From Polytrichum commune (Eukaryota > Streptophyta > Polytrichopsida > Polytrichales > Polytrichaceae): DNA of 60,000 nucleotides. A program made the translations under genes and the position numbers. The notes beneath the pieces were generated by a model, which was not told the origin of the DNA, searched no databases, and was given only the letters and a program-made list of their open reading frames with translations. The stretch lies in assembly GCA_950295325.1 (NCBI GenBank), contig OX485803.1, forward strand, positions 18,168,001 to 18,228,000, given 5' to 3'. Positions 59,101 to 60,000 of this stretch are shown in pieces; position 1 is the stretch's first letter; each line of letters begins with the position of its first letter.

Positions 59101-59932
59101 TGCACAATATCAAAAGTGATATCAAAGAACATGTACCCTACCAGCATCAAAATTATCAATCAAATATTGTTACTTGCTGGATATCACGAAATGAGAGAAT
59201 AGGAAAATGTCTTTATCTGAATAAATGCCATCTTCATTCCATATGGATATTGGTTTAATTTATGGGTTGTGTTTTGGGAGAATTGGCAACCAAAATCTTC
59301 CAATTGACAACCAAAACAATGTATCAAAGCATTCTCTCATCATGAGTTGCAAAGAACAAGTCATAGCAGATGGTTGGAATGGACATATTTTCTCCTAATG
59401 TACTTGGATGATACATGGACCTAATTGGTAATATAAAGAAATATCCCTTAGATACCTATATCTTACCGGTATAGAACTTCTTGTACAATCCACATCATAC
59501 ATACCAGAGTGGCATCATAGAAAAAACGATACTAATCCAACAGTGGTTTAAACCCATGATTTTATGTCACCACACCTTAGGCCGTATCAACCACTGGACA
59601 CCATGATCACCCTTGGAAATCATATTGCCAAATGTTTGTTGCACACACCATCTCTTTCACTCCATGGATTGAATGAAGCACATCAATGAATGAAAACGTA
59701 GGTTTCATACTTTCCATCTCTTGTTAGGTCGCATTCATACAAACCCAATGAACATACACTCAAAGTCTCTAAACCCTAAACCCTAAACCCTATAAATCTC
59801 CACGGTGTTGGATGTCTCTACAGAAGCTACAACTTCATTGTCACGTGTGGGTTGGAGAGGTACATCAATATTTGGAACCCATTTACAGCAAAGACCATGG
59901 GGACCCTCCATGGGCATGAAGCATCTGTCTTG
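53199..59932 (+). CDS. EF-hand/WD40 protein of WDR49/WDR64 (CFAP337) type, 3' incomplete
   Basis: Members are linked to the axoneme of motile cilia, so this gene probably serves flagellate cells. Eleven exons: 53199-53330, 54086-54184, 54375-54427, 54680-54776, 54983-55204, 55666-55780, 56952-57015, 57316-57376, 57889-58001, 58755-58994, 59824-59932; 435 codons so far, all GT-AG with matching phases, and the last donor at 59933 leads off the window. The start ATG opens a 44-codon exon; upstream UTR exons are possible. Exon 4 holds a canonical EF-hand loop, DANSSGTIGFDD. Exon 5 has an acidic Ser/Glu/Asp segment. WD40 blades begin in exon 6 (MLKLWN) and continue through VSFYDTGRL-type (exon 8), FGDELGILH (exon 9), SLITTSMDSCLLMLD (exon 10) and RYINIWNPF (exon 11). 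The order of EF-hand then WD40 blades fits the family. The exact orthologue is not settled. Confidence 0.82.
53390..53790. repeat. Family B-type dispersed repeat in intron 1 of the WD40 gene
   Basis: Counterpart of 31690-32110. Confidence 0.6.
57508..57787. mobile_element. Stowaway-like (Tc1/mariner) MITE, 280 bp, intronic
   Basis: The ends CTCCCTCCGTCCCAAAATG and its near-complement are flanked by TA (57506-57507, 57788-57789). The right end has the GGACAATCATTTTGGGA module twice in tandem (from about 57729 and 57762). Lies between exons 8 and 9 of the WD40 gene. Confidence 0.85.
58480..58710. repeat. Dispersed repeat family A, copy 5 (reverse, intronic)
   Basis: The longest reverse copy, ending just upstream of exon 10 of the WD40 gene. 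Confidence 0.75.
59240..59370. repeat. Short hairpin repeat family D, copy 2
   Basis: Relative of 52525-52640, with TTGACAACCAAAACAATGTAT and a shared ATGAGTTGCAA word. Intronic. Confidence 0.55.
59768..59790. repeat. Interstitial plant-type telomere repeat
   Basis: About three units of CCCTAAA (TTTAGGG on the other strand), ending 33 bp before the exon 11 acceptor of the WD40 gene. May double as a telo-box element or be chance. Confidence 0.7.
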
Positions 59933-60000
59933 GTAAGATCTTCGTGTCCGATCCTTGGTACGTGTTTATCAACTTTGGATTGATGTATAAACTCTCACTT

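Noticed and set aside
1-60000. tRNA, rRNA or snRNA genes
   Set aside because: No cloverleaf with A and B boxes and no conserved rRNA or snRNA words were noticed on either strand.

Overview
This is a nuclear window from a eukaryote, most probably a non-seed streptophyte (a bryophyte-, lycophyte- or charophyte-grade plant). Four things support this. A plant-type galacturonokinase gene and other GT-AG intron genes are present. A short (CCCTAAA)n, TTTAGGG-type repeat lies near the right end. One gene belongs to a family of motile-cilium WD40 proteins, so the organism probably still makes flagellate cells. A retroelement carries a DNMT3/DRM-like cytosine methyltransferase, a combination I know from charophyte algae. 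The species cannot be read from the sequence.

Left end (1-6570): a decayed Ty3/gypsy element. Its polyprotein lies in one frame from 949 to 5598 with no frameshift and seven internal stops. The order is cytosine-C5 DNA methyltransferase, reverse transcriptase/RNase H, integrase, C-terminal PHD finger. A retroelement that carries both a DNA-methylation writer and a histone-reading fold is the main discovery candidate. All seven stops could have come from single C-to-T changes.

6.6-33 kb: no host gene recognised; a graveyard of mobile DNA. A minus-strand LINE (about 9.9-14.4 kb, endonuclease plus the start of RT) is cut by two foldback elements with perfect 8-bp target duplications. A plus-strand LINE 3' fragment with RNase H (28.2-30.0 kb) lies between direct repeats of about 45 bp. 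There are further hAT-like foldbacks (19641-20418, 25403-26524), Tc1/mariner-type MITEs, several dispersed families of unknown class, microsatellites and long poly-G runs.

33.3-60 kb: three host genes. The galacturonokinase gene (minus, 13 coding exons, 33347-40301) assembles to 404 codons. The coatomer zeta gene (minus, 6 coding exons, 47171-49647) gives a 178-residue protein and has repeated start-exon sequences. The EF-hand/WD40 gene of the WDR49/WDR64 (CFAP337) type (plus, 11 coding exons from 53199) runs off the right edge. A Mutator-like 901-bp foldback (44722-45622) and other repeats lie between them. The three genes serve unrelated roles (pectin sugar salvage, Golgi-ER traffic, cilium) and are not an operon or cluster.

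Exon boundaries were placed by hand from GT/AG sites, reading phase and family conservation. No alignment or database search was run.
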